From: Bacillota bacterium
Lineage (GTDB): Bacteria; Bacillota; Clostridia; Christensenellales; Aristaeellaceae
Direction: 5' to 3'
DNA length: 14,633 nt
Assembly (NCBI GenBank): GCA_023411175.1
Contig: JAEYPB010000063.1
Span: forward strand, 1 to 14,633
The position numbers were made by a program, and so were the translations under genes. The notes under the pieces are model-generated. The model saw only the letters and a list, made by a program, of their open reading frames with translations, did not search any database and was not told the origin of the DNA. Below are positions 7,007 to 14,503 of the stretch, piece after piece; position 1 is the stretch's first letter, and the number at the start of each line of letters is the position of its first letter.

Positions 7007-8986
7007 TTAAGTTGATCGAATCATTGAAAGAAATTGATCTTCAGTCAGCGTGCGCACGCCCAGCGACCGCGCCTTTTCCAGCTTGGAACCGGCGGACTCG
7101 CCGTAGACGACCAGGCTGGTCTTTTTCGAGACCGACGAAGCGGCGGAACCGCCCAGCTGCTCGACCAGTTTCTCCGCCTCGCCCCGGGTCATCGAGGAGA
7201 GGGTGCCGGTCAGGACCACCGTCATGCCGGTGAGGGGGCCTTCCCTGGGCGCTTCGGGGGCGGCGGGCTCGACGCCAGCTTCTCTGAGCGCCGCCAGCAT
7301 GCCAAGGTTGTCCTCGTCGGCGAAGAAGCCGGTGATGCTCTGGGCGACGATGGGGCCGACCTCGTCGATCACCGTCAGCGCTTCCGCGTCCGCGCGCTGA
7401 AGCGCCTCCATCGAGCCGAACCCGGCCGCCAGGTCCCGGGCGGTCTTGCGGCCCACGTTCGGGATGCCGATGGCGTAGACGAAGCTGTCGAGGGGCGGAT
7501 TTTTGCTGGCGGAGAGCGCGTTTACGAGGTTTTGCGCCTTCTTCGGGCCGAAGCGGTCAAGGGCGGTCAGCTGCTCCGCGGTCAGGCGGTAGAGGTCGGC
7601 GGGCTCCGAAACGCCCAGCGCGTCATACAAAAGCGCGCAGGTCTTGTCGGACAGCGTTTCAATGTCCAGCGCGTCGCGGCTGGCGAAGTGAGCGAGCCGC
7701 GCGATCACCTGCGGACGGCAGCGCCGGTTGGGGCAGAAGAGGTTTGCGCCCCGCTCCTCGACGCCCGCGCCGCAGGCGGGGCAGACATCGGGCGGCAGGA
7801 TGTCCCGCTCGCCGGGGACGAATTCCTCCACCCGGCCCATGATCTCCGGGATCACCTCGTTGGAGCGGCGGATCCACACCTTCGCGCCGATGCGCACGCG
7901 CTTTCTCTGAATGTCGCCGAAGTTGTTGAGCGTGGCGCGCTTTACCGTCGCGCCGGCCAGATCCACCGGCGAAACGTGGGCCAGCGGCGTCAGCTTTCCG
8001 GTGCGCCCCAGCTCCCAGGTCACGTCCCTGAGGGTCGCCGTGACCTCCTCGGCCTCAAACTTGTAGGCCACCGCCCAGCGGGGGAACTTGTCGGTGTAGC
8101 CCAGCGCGTCGCGGGTCGCAAAATCGGTGATCTTGATCACCGCGCCGTCGATCAGGTAGTCCAGATCGCCGCGGTTCTCCTCGATGCCCTCGACGGCCTG
8201 AACCGCCTCGTCCACGGAGGCGGCCGGAATTTCGCATTCGGACACCGGGAAGCGGTTTTCGCGTAAGAATTCGAGCATCTCCGCCTGATCCCGGAAGGAG
8301 CGGCCCTCGATGTAGCCTACGTTGTAGAACCGCGCATCAAGCCTTCTGGACGCGGTGACGGCGGGATCGAGGTTCCGAAGCGCGCCGGCGGCGGCGTTTC
8401 TCGGGCTTTTGAGGGGCTCCGCGGCGGTTTTGTTGTAGGCTTCGAAGGTGGAAAGGCGCATGAAGCCCTCCCCGTGCACCTCCACGCGGCCGGCGAAGGG
8501 GATGGAAAGGGGCACGGCGCGGATGGTCTTGACCTGAGGCAGGATGCCCTCGCCCACCTCGCCGTTGCCGCGGGTGGCGGCCTGAACCAGGCGGCCGTTT
8601 TCGTAGGTGAGGTTGATGGTCAGGCCGTCGAACTTGTGCTCGACGACGAACGACAGCGGCGGAAGATCGGCCCCGCCGGCGTTCGCCTCTTTCAGCCGCC
8701 GCTCCGCCCGCGCCGCCCATTCGCGCACCGCGCCCACGGACTGCGCCTTGTCCATCGACCACAGCCGGGCGAGGTGCCGGTGCTCGGCGAAGCCGGAGAG
8801 CGGCTGACTGCCGACGCGCAGGGTGGGAGAGTCCGGCAGTGTGACGCCGGTCTCCTTCTCAAGGGCGGTCAGATGGTCGTACAGCGCGTCCCACTCCTTG
8901 TCGGAGATGGTCGGTTCGCCCAGCGTATAGTACTGGTAGCCCGTCTCGTTGAGGCGGTCCACCAATCGGCGCATTTCGTTTTCCAA
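7007..8986 (-). CDS. ligA: NAD-dependent DNA ligase
   Basis: Seals nicks between Okazaki fragments and in repair, using NAD as adenylate donor. With the chosen start it has 659 residues, a normal length. Order: Ia domain that binds NMN (QYYTLGEPTISDKEWDALYD near 18-37), adenylation domain with active-site K118 in KFDG (118-121) and DGAVIKIT near 280-287, OB fold, zinc finger with C402, C405, C418 and C423, helix-hairpin-helix repeats (about 470-550), and a C-terminal BRCT domain from about 584. The start is not obvious: a TTG at 8995 lies one base after GGAGG, while the in-frame TTG at 8986 lies ten bases after it; the first ATG, at 8974, is 22 bases away. I prefer the TTG at 8986, but the ATG cannot be ruled out. 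It follows pcrA closely, an old Firmicutes pairing. Confidence 0.97.
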   Translation of the reverse strand: MENEMRRLVDRLNETGYQYYTLGEPTISDKEWDALYDHLTALEKETGVTLPDSPTLRVGSQPLSGFAEHRHLARLWSMDKAQSVGAVREWAARAERRLKEANAGGADLPPLSFVVEHKFDGLTINLTYENGRLVQAATRGNGEVGEGILPQVKTIRAVPLSIPFAGRVEVHGEGFMRLSTFEAYNKTAAEPLKSPRNAAAGALRNLDPAVTASRRLDARFYNVGYIEGRSFRDQAEMLEFLRENRFPVSECEIPAASVDEAVQAVEGIEENRGDLDYLIDGAVIKITDFATRDALGYTDKFPRWAVAYKFEAEEVTATLRDVTWELGRTGKLTPLAHVSPVDLAGATVKRATLNNFGDIQRKRVRIGAKVWIRRSNEVIPEIMGRVEEFVPGERDILPPDVCPACGAGVEERGANLFCPNRRCRPQVIARLAHFASRDALDIETLSDKTCALLYDALGVSEPADLYRLTAEQLTALDRFGPKKAQNLVNALSASKNPPLDSFVYAIGIPNVGRKTARDLAAGFGSMEALQRADAEALTVIDEVGPIVAQSITGFFADEDNLGMLAALREAGVEPAAPEAPREGPLTGMTVVLTGTLSSMTRGEAEKLVEQLGGSAASSVSKKTSLVVYGESAGSKLEKARSLGVRTLTEDQFLSMIRST

Positions 8987-9002
8987 GAGGCTCAACCCTC
9001 CA

Positions 9003-11252
9003 TTACGCTTTTACGACGGGGGCCGTATCGGCGGGGAAGACCTTCTGCCCCCGCTCCTCGAAGGTGATGACCAGCTTGGCGTCCCGGCCTGTGCCGCGCA
9101 CCTCGTCCACGGTGCCGCGGCCGAACACCCGGTGGAGCACCCGGTCGCCCGGCGTGAAAAGCTGCGCCGGCTCCAGCGCGCGGGCCTGAGAGGGTACGAA
9201 GCCCTTTGAGAGCCCCGGGATGCCCAGCGCGGCGGGTTTGGCCGCGCCCGGCTTCCACGCGGGCTGCGGCGCCGCGTTCGGGGTCTCGGCACGGGCCGCG
9301 GGGCGGGCCAGTCGCTCCGGCTCTCGGCGCCCGGCGCGTGCGTCGCCGATCAGGCGGGGCGGGATTTCGTCCACGAAGCGGGAGCGGGCGAAGGCCTGCC
9401 GCGCGCCGAACAGCATCCGCGTGCGGGCGTGGCTGATGTAGAGCCGCTTCATCGCCCGGGTGATGCCCACGTAGCAGAGCCTGCGCTCCTCCTCCAGCTT
9501 GTCGTCGTCAAACATGGCGCGGGTGGTGGGGAAGAGGCCCTCCTCGAGTCCCACCAGGAACACCGCGGGGAACTCCAGCCCCTTGGCGGAGTGCAGGGTC
9601 ATCATGGTCAGTGGTCGCTGGGTTTCCGGCAGGTTGTCGAGGTCGGACACCAGCGCCACGTTTTCGAGGAAGCCCTCGATTCCGCCTTCCGGGTTCTGCG
9701 CGTGGTACTGGGCCACCGCGCCGACGAATTCTTCAATGTTTTCAAGCCGCGCGCGCCCCTCGTCGGACTTGTCGGCCTCATACTGTTTTTTGAAGCCGGT
9801 CTTCTCGATCAGCGTGCGGACGAAGGCCTCCGGATCCATGTCCACGTAGGATTCGAGGAGCGCCATCATCAGCTGCGCGAAGCCCCTTACCGCCGTCGAC
9901 GCCCGGGTGGGGAGATTGACGGCGTCCGCGTCCATCACCGCGGCGAACAGCGGAAGTCCCGCGCTCTGGGCGTAGGCTGCGATTTGATCGACCGTCGCGT
10001 CGCCGATGGCCCGCTTGGGTTCGTTGATGACGCGGCGAAGTGAAACCTCGTCGTCCGGGTTTACCAGGACGCGCAGGTACGCCACCAGATCCTTGACTTC
10101 CTTTCGGTCGTAGAACCTCAGGCCGCCGTAGACGCGGTAGGGGATGCCGCTTCGCACCAGCGCTTCTTCGATCACGCGGGACATGGCGTTTACCCGATAC
10201 AGGATCGCCGCGTCGCCGGGTTGGATGCCCTCCCGCTGGAGTTCGCGGAGCTTTGCGCACACCCACGCGGCCTCGTCCCGCTCGTCGAGCGCCTCGTAGA
10301 GTGCGATCGGCGCGCCCTCTCCGGCGTCGGTCCACAGCGCCTTTTCCTTGCGGCCCCGGTTGTGGGCCACCACCTGGTTAGCGGCTTCGAGGATGGCGGC
10401 GGTGGAGCGGTAGTTCTGCTCCAGCTTGATGACCTTCGCGTCCGGGTAATCCTTTTCAAAGTCCAGGATGTTGCGGATATCCGCGCCGCGCCAGCCGTAG
10501 ATGGACTGGTCGTCGTCGCCCACGACGCACACGTTGCGGTGGTTGGAGGCCATCAGGCGGATCAGCTCGTACTGGGCGCGGTTGGTGTCCTGGTACTCGT
10601 CTACAAGGATGTACCGAAACTTCTGTTTGTAGTAGTCGAGCACAGGCGGGTGCTGCGCGAAGAGCTCGAGGGTCTTGATGAGCAGGTCGTCAAAGTCCAG
10701 CGCGCTGTTTTCCTTCAGCTTCTTTTCGTACTGCCTGTAGACTTCCGCGATCTTCTGGGCCTTGAAGTCGTTCCCGGCGCTCTCCAGCCACTCGGCGGGG
10801 GTTTGCAGTTTGTTCTTCGCGTCGGAGATGGCGCCGCGCACCGCCTGCACCGGGTAGAGCTTCTCGTCCATGTTGAGCTCTCGCAGGATGCGCCGGATCA
10901 GCGTCTTCTGGTCGTCGTCGTCGTAGATCGAAAAGGACCGCTTGTAGCCCAGCTTTTCGATGTCCCGGCGAAGGATGCGCGCGCAGCAGGCGTGGAAGGT
11001 CATCACCCACGCGTCGTCCGCGCGCTCGCCGGTGAGCGAAAGCATCCGCTCGCGCATCTCGCGAGCGGCTTTGTTGGTGAAGGTGATGGCGAGGATCGAC
11101 CAGGCGGGCACGCCCTTCTCGATCAGGTGGGCGATGCGGTGGGTCAGGACGCGGGTCTTTCCGGAGCCGGCGCCCGCGAGCACGAGCAGCGGCCCCTCGG
11201 TGGCGAGAACCGCCTCCCGTTGCGGCGGGTTCAGGCGGGATAGATCAATCAT
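9003..11252 (-). CDS. pcrA: ATP-dependent DNA helicase PcrA (UvrD family)
   Basis: A 3'-to-5' superfamily 1 helicase that acts in repair, rolling-circle replication and removal of stalled RNA polymerase. It has 749 residues. Motifs in order: Walker A AGAGSGKT at 26-33, DEYQD at 218-222, GDDDQSIYGWRGAD at 245-258, QNYRS at 279-283, TLHSAKGLEFPAVFLVGLE at 552-570, and RRLCYVGITRA at 590-600. A flexible Ala/Pro-rich linker (about 636-695) leads to a Tudor-like end, PGDRVLHRVFGRGTVDEVRG at 701-720, which in PcrA proteins contacts RNA polymerase. The ATG at 11252 gives the family start MIDLSRLNPPQREAV; the in-frame ATG at 11297 adds only residues read from the end of yerC. The start overlaps the yerC stop by eight bases, with GGAGG about 12 bases upstream. 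Confidence 0.97.
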   Translation of the reverse strand: MIDLSRLNPPQREAVLATEGPLLVLAGAGSGKTRVLTHRIAHLIEKGVPAWSILAITFTNKAAREMRERMLSLTGERADDAWVMTFHACCARILRRDIEKLGYKRSFSIYDDDDQKTLIRRILRELNMDEKLYPVQAVRGAISDAKNKLQTPAEWLESAGNDFKAQKIAEVYRQYEKKLKENSALDFDDLLIKTLELFAQHPPVLDYYKQKFRYILVDEYQDTNRAQYELIRLMASNHRNVCVVGDDDQSIYGWRGADIRNILDFEKDYPDAKVIKLEQNYRSTAAILEAANQVVAHNRGRKEKALWTDAGEGAPIALYEALDERDEAAWVCAKLRELQREGIQPGDAAILYRVNAMSRVIEEALVRSGIPYRVYGGLRFYDRKEVKDLVAYLRVLVNPDDEVSLRRVINEPKRAIGDATVDQIAAYAQSAGLPLFAAVMDADAVNLPTRASTAVRGFAQLMMALLESYVDMDPEAFVRTLIEKTGFKKQYEADKSDEGRARLENIEEFVGAVAQYHAQNPEGGIEGFLENVALVSDLDNLPETQRPLTMMTLHSAKGLEFPAVFLVGLEEGLFPTTRAMFDDDKLEEERRLCYVGITRAMKRLYISHARTRMLFGARQAFARSRFVDEIPPRLIGDARAGRREPERLARPAARAETPNAAPQPAWKPGAAKPAALGIPGLSKGFVPSQARALEPAQLFTPGDRVLHRVFGRGTVDEVRGTGRDAKLVITFEERGQKVFPADTAPVVKA

Positions 11253-11550
11253 CGGTGCGGGTTTCCTCCAGTTTTTCAAGGATGCGCTGGTAGCCACCCG
11301 CGCCGTAGCTCAGCGAGCGGTTGACGCGGCTGATCGTCGCGGTCGAAACGCCCGTCTTCTGGGCGATTTCGTTGTAGGTGACTTTGGCGGTGAGCAGCCG
11401 CGCCACCTCCAGCCGCTGGGCGAGATCCTGTATCTCGCGGATGGTCAGAAGGTCTTCGAGGAGGGCGTAGCACTCCTCCCGGTTTTCAAGCAGCAAGAGC
11501 GCGTCGACCAGGCGGTCCGTATGCTCGGAGCGAAGTTTATCATTGGCCAT
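11245..11550 (-). CDS. yerC: TrpR-like YerC/YecD family DNA-binding protein
   Basis: A small all-helical protein of 101 residues in the TrpR superfamily. The first part (about 10-53, with ENREECYALLEDLLTIREIQ at 22-41) is the dimerisation helix bundle, and VTYNEIAQKTGVSTATISRV at 57-76 is a clear helix-turn-helix. No Trp-binding role is implied for YerC proteins, and its target is not known. The ATG at 11550 has GGGAGG eight bases upstream and gives the usual N-terminus MANDKLRSEHTDRLVDALL; an in-frame ATG at 11604 lacks such a site and would add 18 unrelated residues. In B. subtilis yerC also lies near pcrA and ligA, so this neighbourhood is conserved. The overlap with pcrA suggests coupled translation. 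Autoregulation of the cluster is possible but not shown. Confidence 0.92.
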   Translation of the reverse strand: MANDKLRSEHTDRLVDALLLLENREECYALLEDLLTIREIQDLAQRLEVARLLTAKVTYNEIAQKTGVSTATISRVNRSLSYGAGGYQRILEKLEETRTDD

Positions 11551-11589
11551 GAGGCGATCCTCCCGGCCCCGTGGGGGCGTAATTTTCCT

Positions 11590-11595
11590 TCTATA
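11590..11595 (-). promoter_or_regulatory. Weak candidate -10 for yerC-pcrA-ligA
   Basis: TATAGA on the minus strand in the 99-base gap between rsmG and yerC, about 33 bases of leader before the yerC ATG. No -35 box matches at 16-18 bases and the TG extension is out of register. The gap also shows no terminator with a T run after rsmG, so the whole block may be driven by the rsmG promoter. Confidence 0.25.
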
Positions 11596-11649
11596 CATTA
11601 GCACATGGATACGCTTCGCGCAAGCAATAACGCCGCCCCTGGCGCGCGG

Positions 11650-12366
11650 CTACAGCGGCTTTTTTTCCGGCTCGCCGGCCTTCCGGGGGTAGGCGGCGGG
11701 GGTGGGGCGGAGTTTGTCCACGACGAGGAGCCGGTGGTCCCAGTCCCGGCCGGGGATCGGGACGAAAACGGGCTCCCGCGCCCGGCCGCCCAGCAGGGCG
11801 AGCGCGCCCTTCGCGGCGGGAAGCTCGGTTTCGAGCGCCGGGCCCTTGTAGGCCAGAAAGATGCCGCCGGGCCTTACAAAGGGAAGGGAAAGCTCCAGAA
11901 GCACCGGAAGCGCCGCCACGGCCCTCGCGGTGGCGCAGTCGAAGGCGTCCCGGAGGGCCTTGTCCCGCGCGGCGTCCTCGCCCCGGGCATGGACGGCGCG
12001 GGCGTTCAGATGAAGCGCCTCGCAGACGCCGTTTAGAAAGTCCACCCGCTTTTTGAGCGCGTCGACGAGCGTCACCCGCACATGGGGCAGCGCGATGGCC
12101 AGCACCACGCCCGGCACGCCCGCGCCGCTGCCCACGTCCACGAGCGTCCCGACGCCGTCCATCAGGCCCGGAACGCGCAGCGGCGCCAGCGCGTCAAGCG
12201 CGTCCCGGTCGACGATCTCCTCCGGGTCGTCCGGGATTCGCGTCAGGTTCATGACGCGGTTTTTCTCCGCCAGCATGGCCCGGTAGGCGGCGAATTTCTC
12301 CGCGGCCTCCTGGGAAAGCGGGATACCCGCCCGCTCGGCGCGCTCCAGCAAAATTTTGTCAAGCAT
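11650..12366 (-). CDS. rsmG: 16S rRNA (guanine527-N7)-methyltransferase
   Basis: Methylates N7 of G527 in 16S rRNA using S-adenosylmethionine; loss of this mark gives low-level streptomycin resistance in several bacteria. The 238 residues match the GidB/RsmG family from end to end. Visible: NLTRIPDDPEEIVDRD at 40-55, the SAM-binding loop DVGSGAGVPGVVLAI at 77-91, TARAVAALPVLLE at 146-158, and the C-terminal signature YPRKAGEPEKKPL at 226-238. Only a plain GGGGG is seen about eight bases before the ATG. In B. subtilis rsmG sits with mnmE and mnmG near the origin; here it heads a repair-gene block instead. It is transcribed away from the decarboxylase operon. A strong extended -10 site is placed about 30 bases upstream. 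Confidence 0.96.
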   Translation of the reverse strand: MLDKILLERAERAGIPLSQEAAEKFAAYRAMLAEKNRVMNLTRIPDDPEEIVDRDALDALAPLRVPGLMDGVGTLVDVGSGAGVPGVVLAIALPHVRVTLVDALKKRVDFLNGVCEALHLNARAVHARGEDAARDKALRDAFDCATARAVAALPVLLELSLPFVRPGGIFLAYKGPALETELPAAKGALALLGGRAREPVFVPIPGRDWDHRLLVVDKLRPTPAAYPRKAGEPEKKPL

Positions 12367-12395
12367 TTGAAAGCCCCCGGCATCTTTTTCTGGGT

Positions 12396-12404
12396 ATTAT
12401 ACCA
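12396..12404 (-). promoter_or_regulatory. Likely rsmG promoter (perfect extended -10)
   Basis: The minus strand reads TGGTATAAT, a consensus extended -10 (TGn plus TATAAT). No -35 box is seen at the usual distance. The expected transcription start is near 12389, giving a leader of about 23 bases before the rsmG ATG. Confidence 0.6.
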
Positions 12405-12434
12405 TACGGCGGCTGTTTCGGCCCGCGGCGCAAG

Positions 12435-12471
12435 GTAAATTCACGCGTTGAGCCAGCTCGCGCGTAAATTC
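12435..12471. promoter_or_regulatory. Palindrome between two GTAAATTC repeats, possible operator
   Basis: GTAAATTC occurs at 12435-12442 and 12464-12471, 29 bases apart in direct orientation. Between them lies an imperfect inverted repeat: ACGCG (12443-12447) pairs with CGCGT (12461-12465) and GAGC (12450-12453) with GCTC (12456-12459), with a TT/G mismatch and a short centre. It sits in the 222-base divergent region between rsmG and the decarboxylase operon, 30-75 bases upstream of the rsmG -10. It could bind a regulator of either direction. It matches no operator I can name. Confidence 0.3.
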
Positions 12472-12538
12472 CGGGACAATTATCAAAAAAATCAGCCGGG
12501 CGGGCAGGAAAAATGGGGTAAACGTCGAATGGTTGAAT

Positions 12539-12567
12539 TTGTGGTAATTTGGACATTTCCTTATACA
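12539..12567 (+). promoter_or_regulatory. Candidate promoter of the decarboxylase operon
   Basis: TTGTGG (12539-12544) and TATACA (12562-12567) are separated by 17 bases. The -35 matches three of six bases and the -10 is one or two bases from consensus. The ribosome binding site GGAGGG (12577-12582) follows about ten bases later, so the leader would be very short. The rest of 12367-12588 holds AT-rich stretches, the sites listed here, and no gene I can support. Confidence 0.35.
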
Positions 12568-12588
12568 TAGAGCTTTGGAGGGATCATA

Positions 12589-14082
12589 ATGAGTGTAGAG
12601 CGCAATCTGCCCCTCATCCGCGAGCGAAAGCAGGCGATCATGAAGGGGGAAGCCGAACGCGAGGCCGAGCAGAAAAAGCTGAACAAGCTCACTGCCCGGG
12701 AGCGCGTCGCGCTTCTCTTTGATGGCGCAAGCTTCGTGGAACTGGACGCGCTGTCCGGCCGCGGCGGTGAATCGGGCGTTGTGACCGGCTACGGCCTGGT
12801 CGACGGCCGTCCTGTCTACGTCTGGGCGCAGGACTATTTGTCCAGCGGCGGCGCGGTGGGCAAGGAACAGGCCCGCAAAATCGTAAAGGTCATGGAACTT
12901 GCGAAAAAGACTGGAAGCCCCGTCGTTTCAATGTATGACTCCATGGGTGCGCGCCTGATGGAGGGCGTGGATACGGTGGATGCCTACGCGCAGATCGCCG
13001 CCTCCGCGGCGCAGCTGTCGGGCGTCGTGCCGCAGGTGGCGCTGGTCCTCGGGCAGTGCGCCGCCAGCGCCGCGCTGATTGCCGCGATGAGCGACGTGGT
13101 CGTCTGCTCAGGCGCCGCGCGGCTGTATGTCAACGGGCCGACGGTCGTCTCCGCCAATACCGGCGAAACCGTGGACGCTGAAAAGCTGGGCGGTTCCGCA
13201 GCCTGCCTGTCCTCCGGCATCGCCCATTTGGCCGCAAAGACCGATGAAGAGGCCATTTCGCTGGCGCGCCAGGTGGTGGGCGCTCTTCCGGACAACAACC
13301 TGGAAGCGTCGCCGGTGGATCTCGCCGGGGCGGACGACTTCAACCGGCTCGCGCCGGAGCTCAACAGCCTGACCGCGTCTCCCGACGCCCGTCAGGTGAT
13401 CGACGCGATCTTCGACCTCGGCAGCGTGATCGAGCTGGGCGCGCCCCACGCGCCTTCGATGGTTACGGCGCTGGCCAAGCTCGGCGGCCGCTCGGTGGGC
13501 GTGATCGCGACGCAGCCCACGGTGGACGGCGGCGCGCTGACCGCCTGCGGCATGAAGAAGGCCGCCCGCTTCGCGCGCTTCTGTGACGGCTTCAACCTGC
13601 CGATCGTGACGCTGGTGGACTCCACCGGTTTCGGAGTCGCGAACAACTTCGGACAGGCGGGCCTTGCGAAGGCCGGCGCGGCGCTCCTCGGCGCGCTGTC
13701 TGAAGCCACCGGCGCGCGCATCGCGCTGGTGACAGGCAAGGCCGTCGCCGCCGCCTATATGGCGCTGGCGGCACGCACCGCGGCCGACGTGGTGTACGCG
13801 TGGCCGGGCAGCGTAATCGCCCCGCTGGACGTGCCCGCCGCCGTGCAGGTGCTGATGAACGGCAAGCTCAAGGGCCAGCCGGATGCCGAGGCCAAGCGCG
13901 CCGAGCTCGAGCGCGAGTACGCCGACAACATTGCCGACGGTCTCAACGCTGCCCGGAAAGGCTATGTGGACGACGTGATCGAGCCCGCCGAGAGCCGCCT
14001 GATGTTGGTGGCCGCGCTGGAGGTTCTGTCCGCTAAGCGGGATACGCGCCTCCCCAAAAAGCACGCCAATCTGCCGATGTGA
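12589..14082 (+). CDS. Biotin-dependent carboxyltransferase subunit, MmdA/PccB type, with altered active-site loops
   Basis: In such complexes this subunit moves CO2 between an acyl-CoA (or related acid) and biotin on a carrier protein. The 497 residues show the twin crotonase-fold layout: KLTARERVALLFDGASFVEL at 33-52, GVVTGYGLVDGRPVYVWAQD at 63-82, then the second half from about 299 (GGRSVGVIATQPTVDGG), VDSTGF at 343-348, YAWPGSVIAP at 403-412, and a PccB-like end RDTRLPKKHANLPM. It is divergent. The usual DSGGAR is DSMGAR (117-122), the usual CAGGA loop is CAASA (157-161), and the usual KAYGGAY is KAVAAAY (384-390), so both Gly-rich oxyanion loops changed. The loop between SFVELD and GVVTG is also short. 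GGAGGG is six bases before the ATG. With the next two genes it forms a decarboxylase operon. Substrate is unknown: methylmalonyl-CoA, glutaconyl-CoA or another acyl-CoA. Confidence 0.88.
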   Translation: MSVERNLPLIRERKQAIMKGEAEREAEQKKLNKLTARERVALLFDGASFVELDALSGRGGESGVVTGYGLVDGRPVYVWAQDYLSSGGAVGKEQARKIVKVMELAKKTGSPVVSMYDSMGARLMEGVDTVDAYAQIAASAAQLSGVVPQVALVLGQCAASAALIAAMSDVVVCSGAARLYVNGPTVVSANTGETVDAEKLGGSAACLSSGIAHLAAKTDEEAISLARQVVGALPDNNLEASPVDLAGADDFNRLAPELNSLTASPDARQVIDAIFDLGSVIELGAPHAPSMVTALAKLGGRSVGVIATQPTVDGGALTACGMKKAARFARFCDGFNLPIVTLVDSTGFGVANNFGQAGLAKAGAALLGALSEATGARIALVTGKAVAAAYMALAARTAADVVYAWPGSVIAPLDVPAAVQVLMNGKLKGQPDAEAKRAELEREYADNIADGLNAARKGYVDDVIEPAESRLMLVAALEVLSAKRDTRLPKKHANLPM

Positions 14083-14104
14083 GCGGTGAAAGGGAGGATA
14101 TACG

Positions 14105-14425
14105 ATGAATTATGTAATAATTCCCTTTTCGGGGACCGATATGATCATCGGCTTCGCGATCCTGGTTGCGCTTCTGGTCATCATCCTGATCGCCGTCCTG
14201 CGCAGGCCCGGCGCGAAGGCCCCGGCCGCTAACGAAGTTGCGCCCGTCGCCTTCCAGAGCGCGCCCGCTTATCCCGCCTTCGCAGGCGTGGACGGCGCGG
14301 TGGTCGCGGCCATTGCCGCGGCGGTCTCCATGATGGGCCAGGCCGAAGGCAAGCGCCTCGTGGTGCGCGCGGTACGCCGCTCCGATAATTGGGCGGACGC
14401 CGGCCGCAGGGAATCGCAGTATTAG
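14105..14425 (+). CDS. OadG/MmdD-like small membrane subunit of a sodium-pump decarboxylase
   Basis: A 106-residue protein with one membrane helix at about 12-33 (TDMIIGFAILVALLVIILIA), followed by RRP as the cytoplasmic anchor, a Pro/Ala-rich linker, and a C-terminal part DGAVVAAIAAAVSMMGQAEG (63-82), then VVRAVRRSDNWADAGR (86-101). This layout, one helix plus an Ala-rich helix and a basic VRxxRRxxxWxxAGR end, fits the gamma/delta (OadG, MmdD, GcdD) subunits that tether the carboxyltransferase to the membrane pump and stabilise the complex. The sequence is short and poorly conserved in the family, so position matters: it lies 22 bases after the carboxyltransferase gene and before a biotin carrier gene, the usual order. 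GGGAGG lies seven bases before the ATG. Confidence 0.82.
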   Translation: MNYVIIPFSGTDMIIGFAILVALLVIILIAVLRRPGAKAPAANEVAPVAFQSAPAYPAFAGVDGAVVAAIAAAVSMMGQAEGKRLVVRAVRRSDNWADAGRRESQY

Positions 14426-14456
14426 GGAACATTCAGCCAGACGCTTACGAAACTTA

Positions 14457-14473
14457 CGGCCGGTCACAGGCCG
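14457..14473 (+). other. Small hairpin between the OadG-like and carrier genes
   Basis: CGGCC (14457-14461) and GGCCG (14469-14473) can pair around a seven-base loop in the 78-base gap. There is no T run after it, so it is not a rho-independent terminator. It might protect the transcript or adjust relative subunit levels, but in a GC-rich genome such a short stem can arise by chance. Confidence 0.25.
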
Positions 14474-14503
14474 GGCGTCAATGTTATGAAGGAGGAAGCA
14501 TCC

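Noticed and set aside
11253..11297. Longer N-terminus for pcrA, from an ATG at 11297
   Set aside because: It adds residues read from yerC; family homology begins at MIDLSRLNPPQ.
11626..11652. GC-rich inverted repeat just after the rsmG stop as a terminator
   Set aside because: The stem is short (GCCGC/GCGGC) and no run of T follows on the minus strand.
12515..12545. A BirA biotin operator upstream of the biotin-dependent operon
   Set aside because: GTAAAC and GTTGAAT occur here, but the spacing and the second half do not fit the BirA inverted repeat.
12359..12568. A 69-codon minus-strand frame across the divergent promoter region
   Set aside because: No ribosome binding site, it runs through the rsmG promoter and into the rsmG start, and it has no family resemblance.
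13108..14064. A 318-codon minus-strand frame inside the carboxyltransferase gene
   Set aside because: The plus strand carries a clear enzyme frame with a ribosome binding site. The antisense product is His/Gly/Arg-rich with no fold signature.
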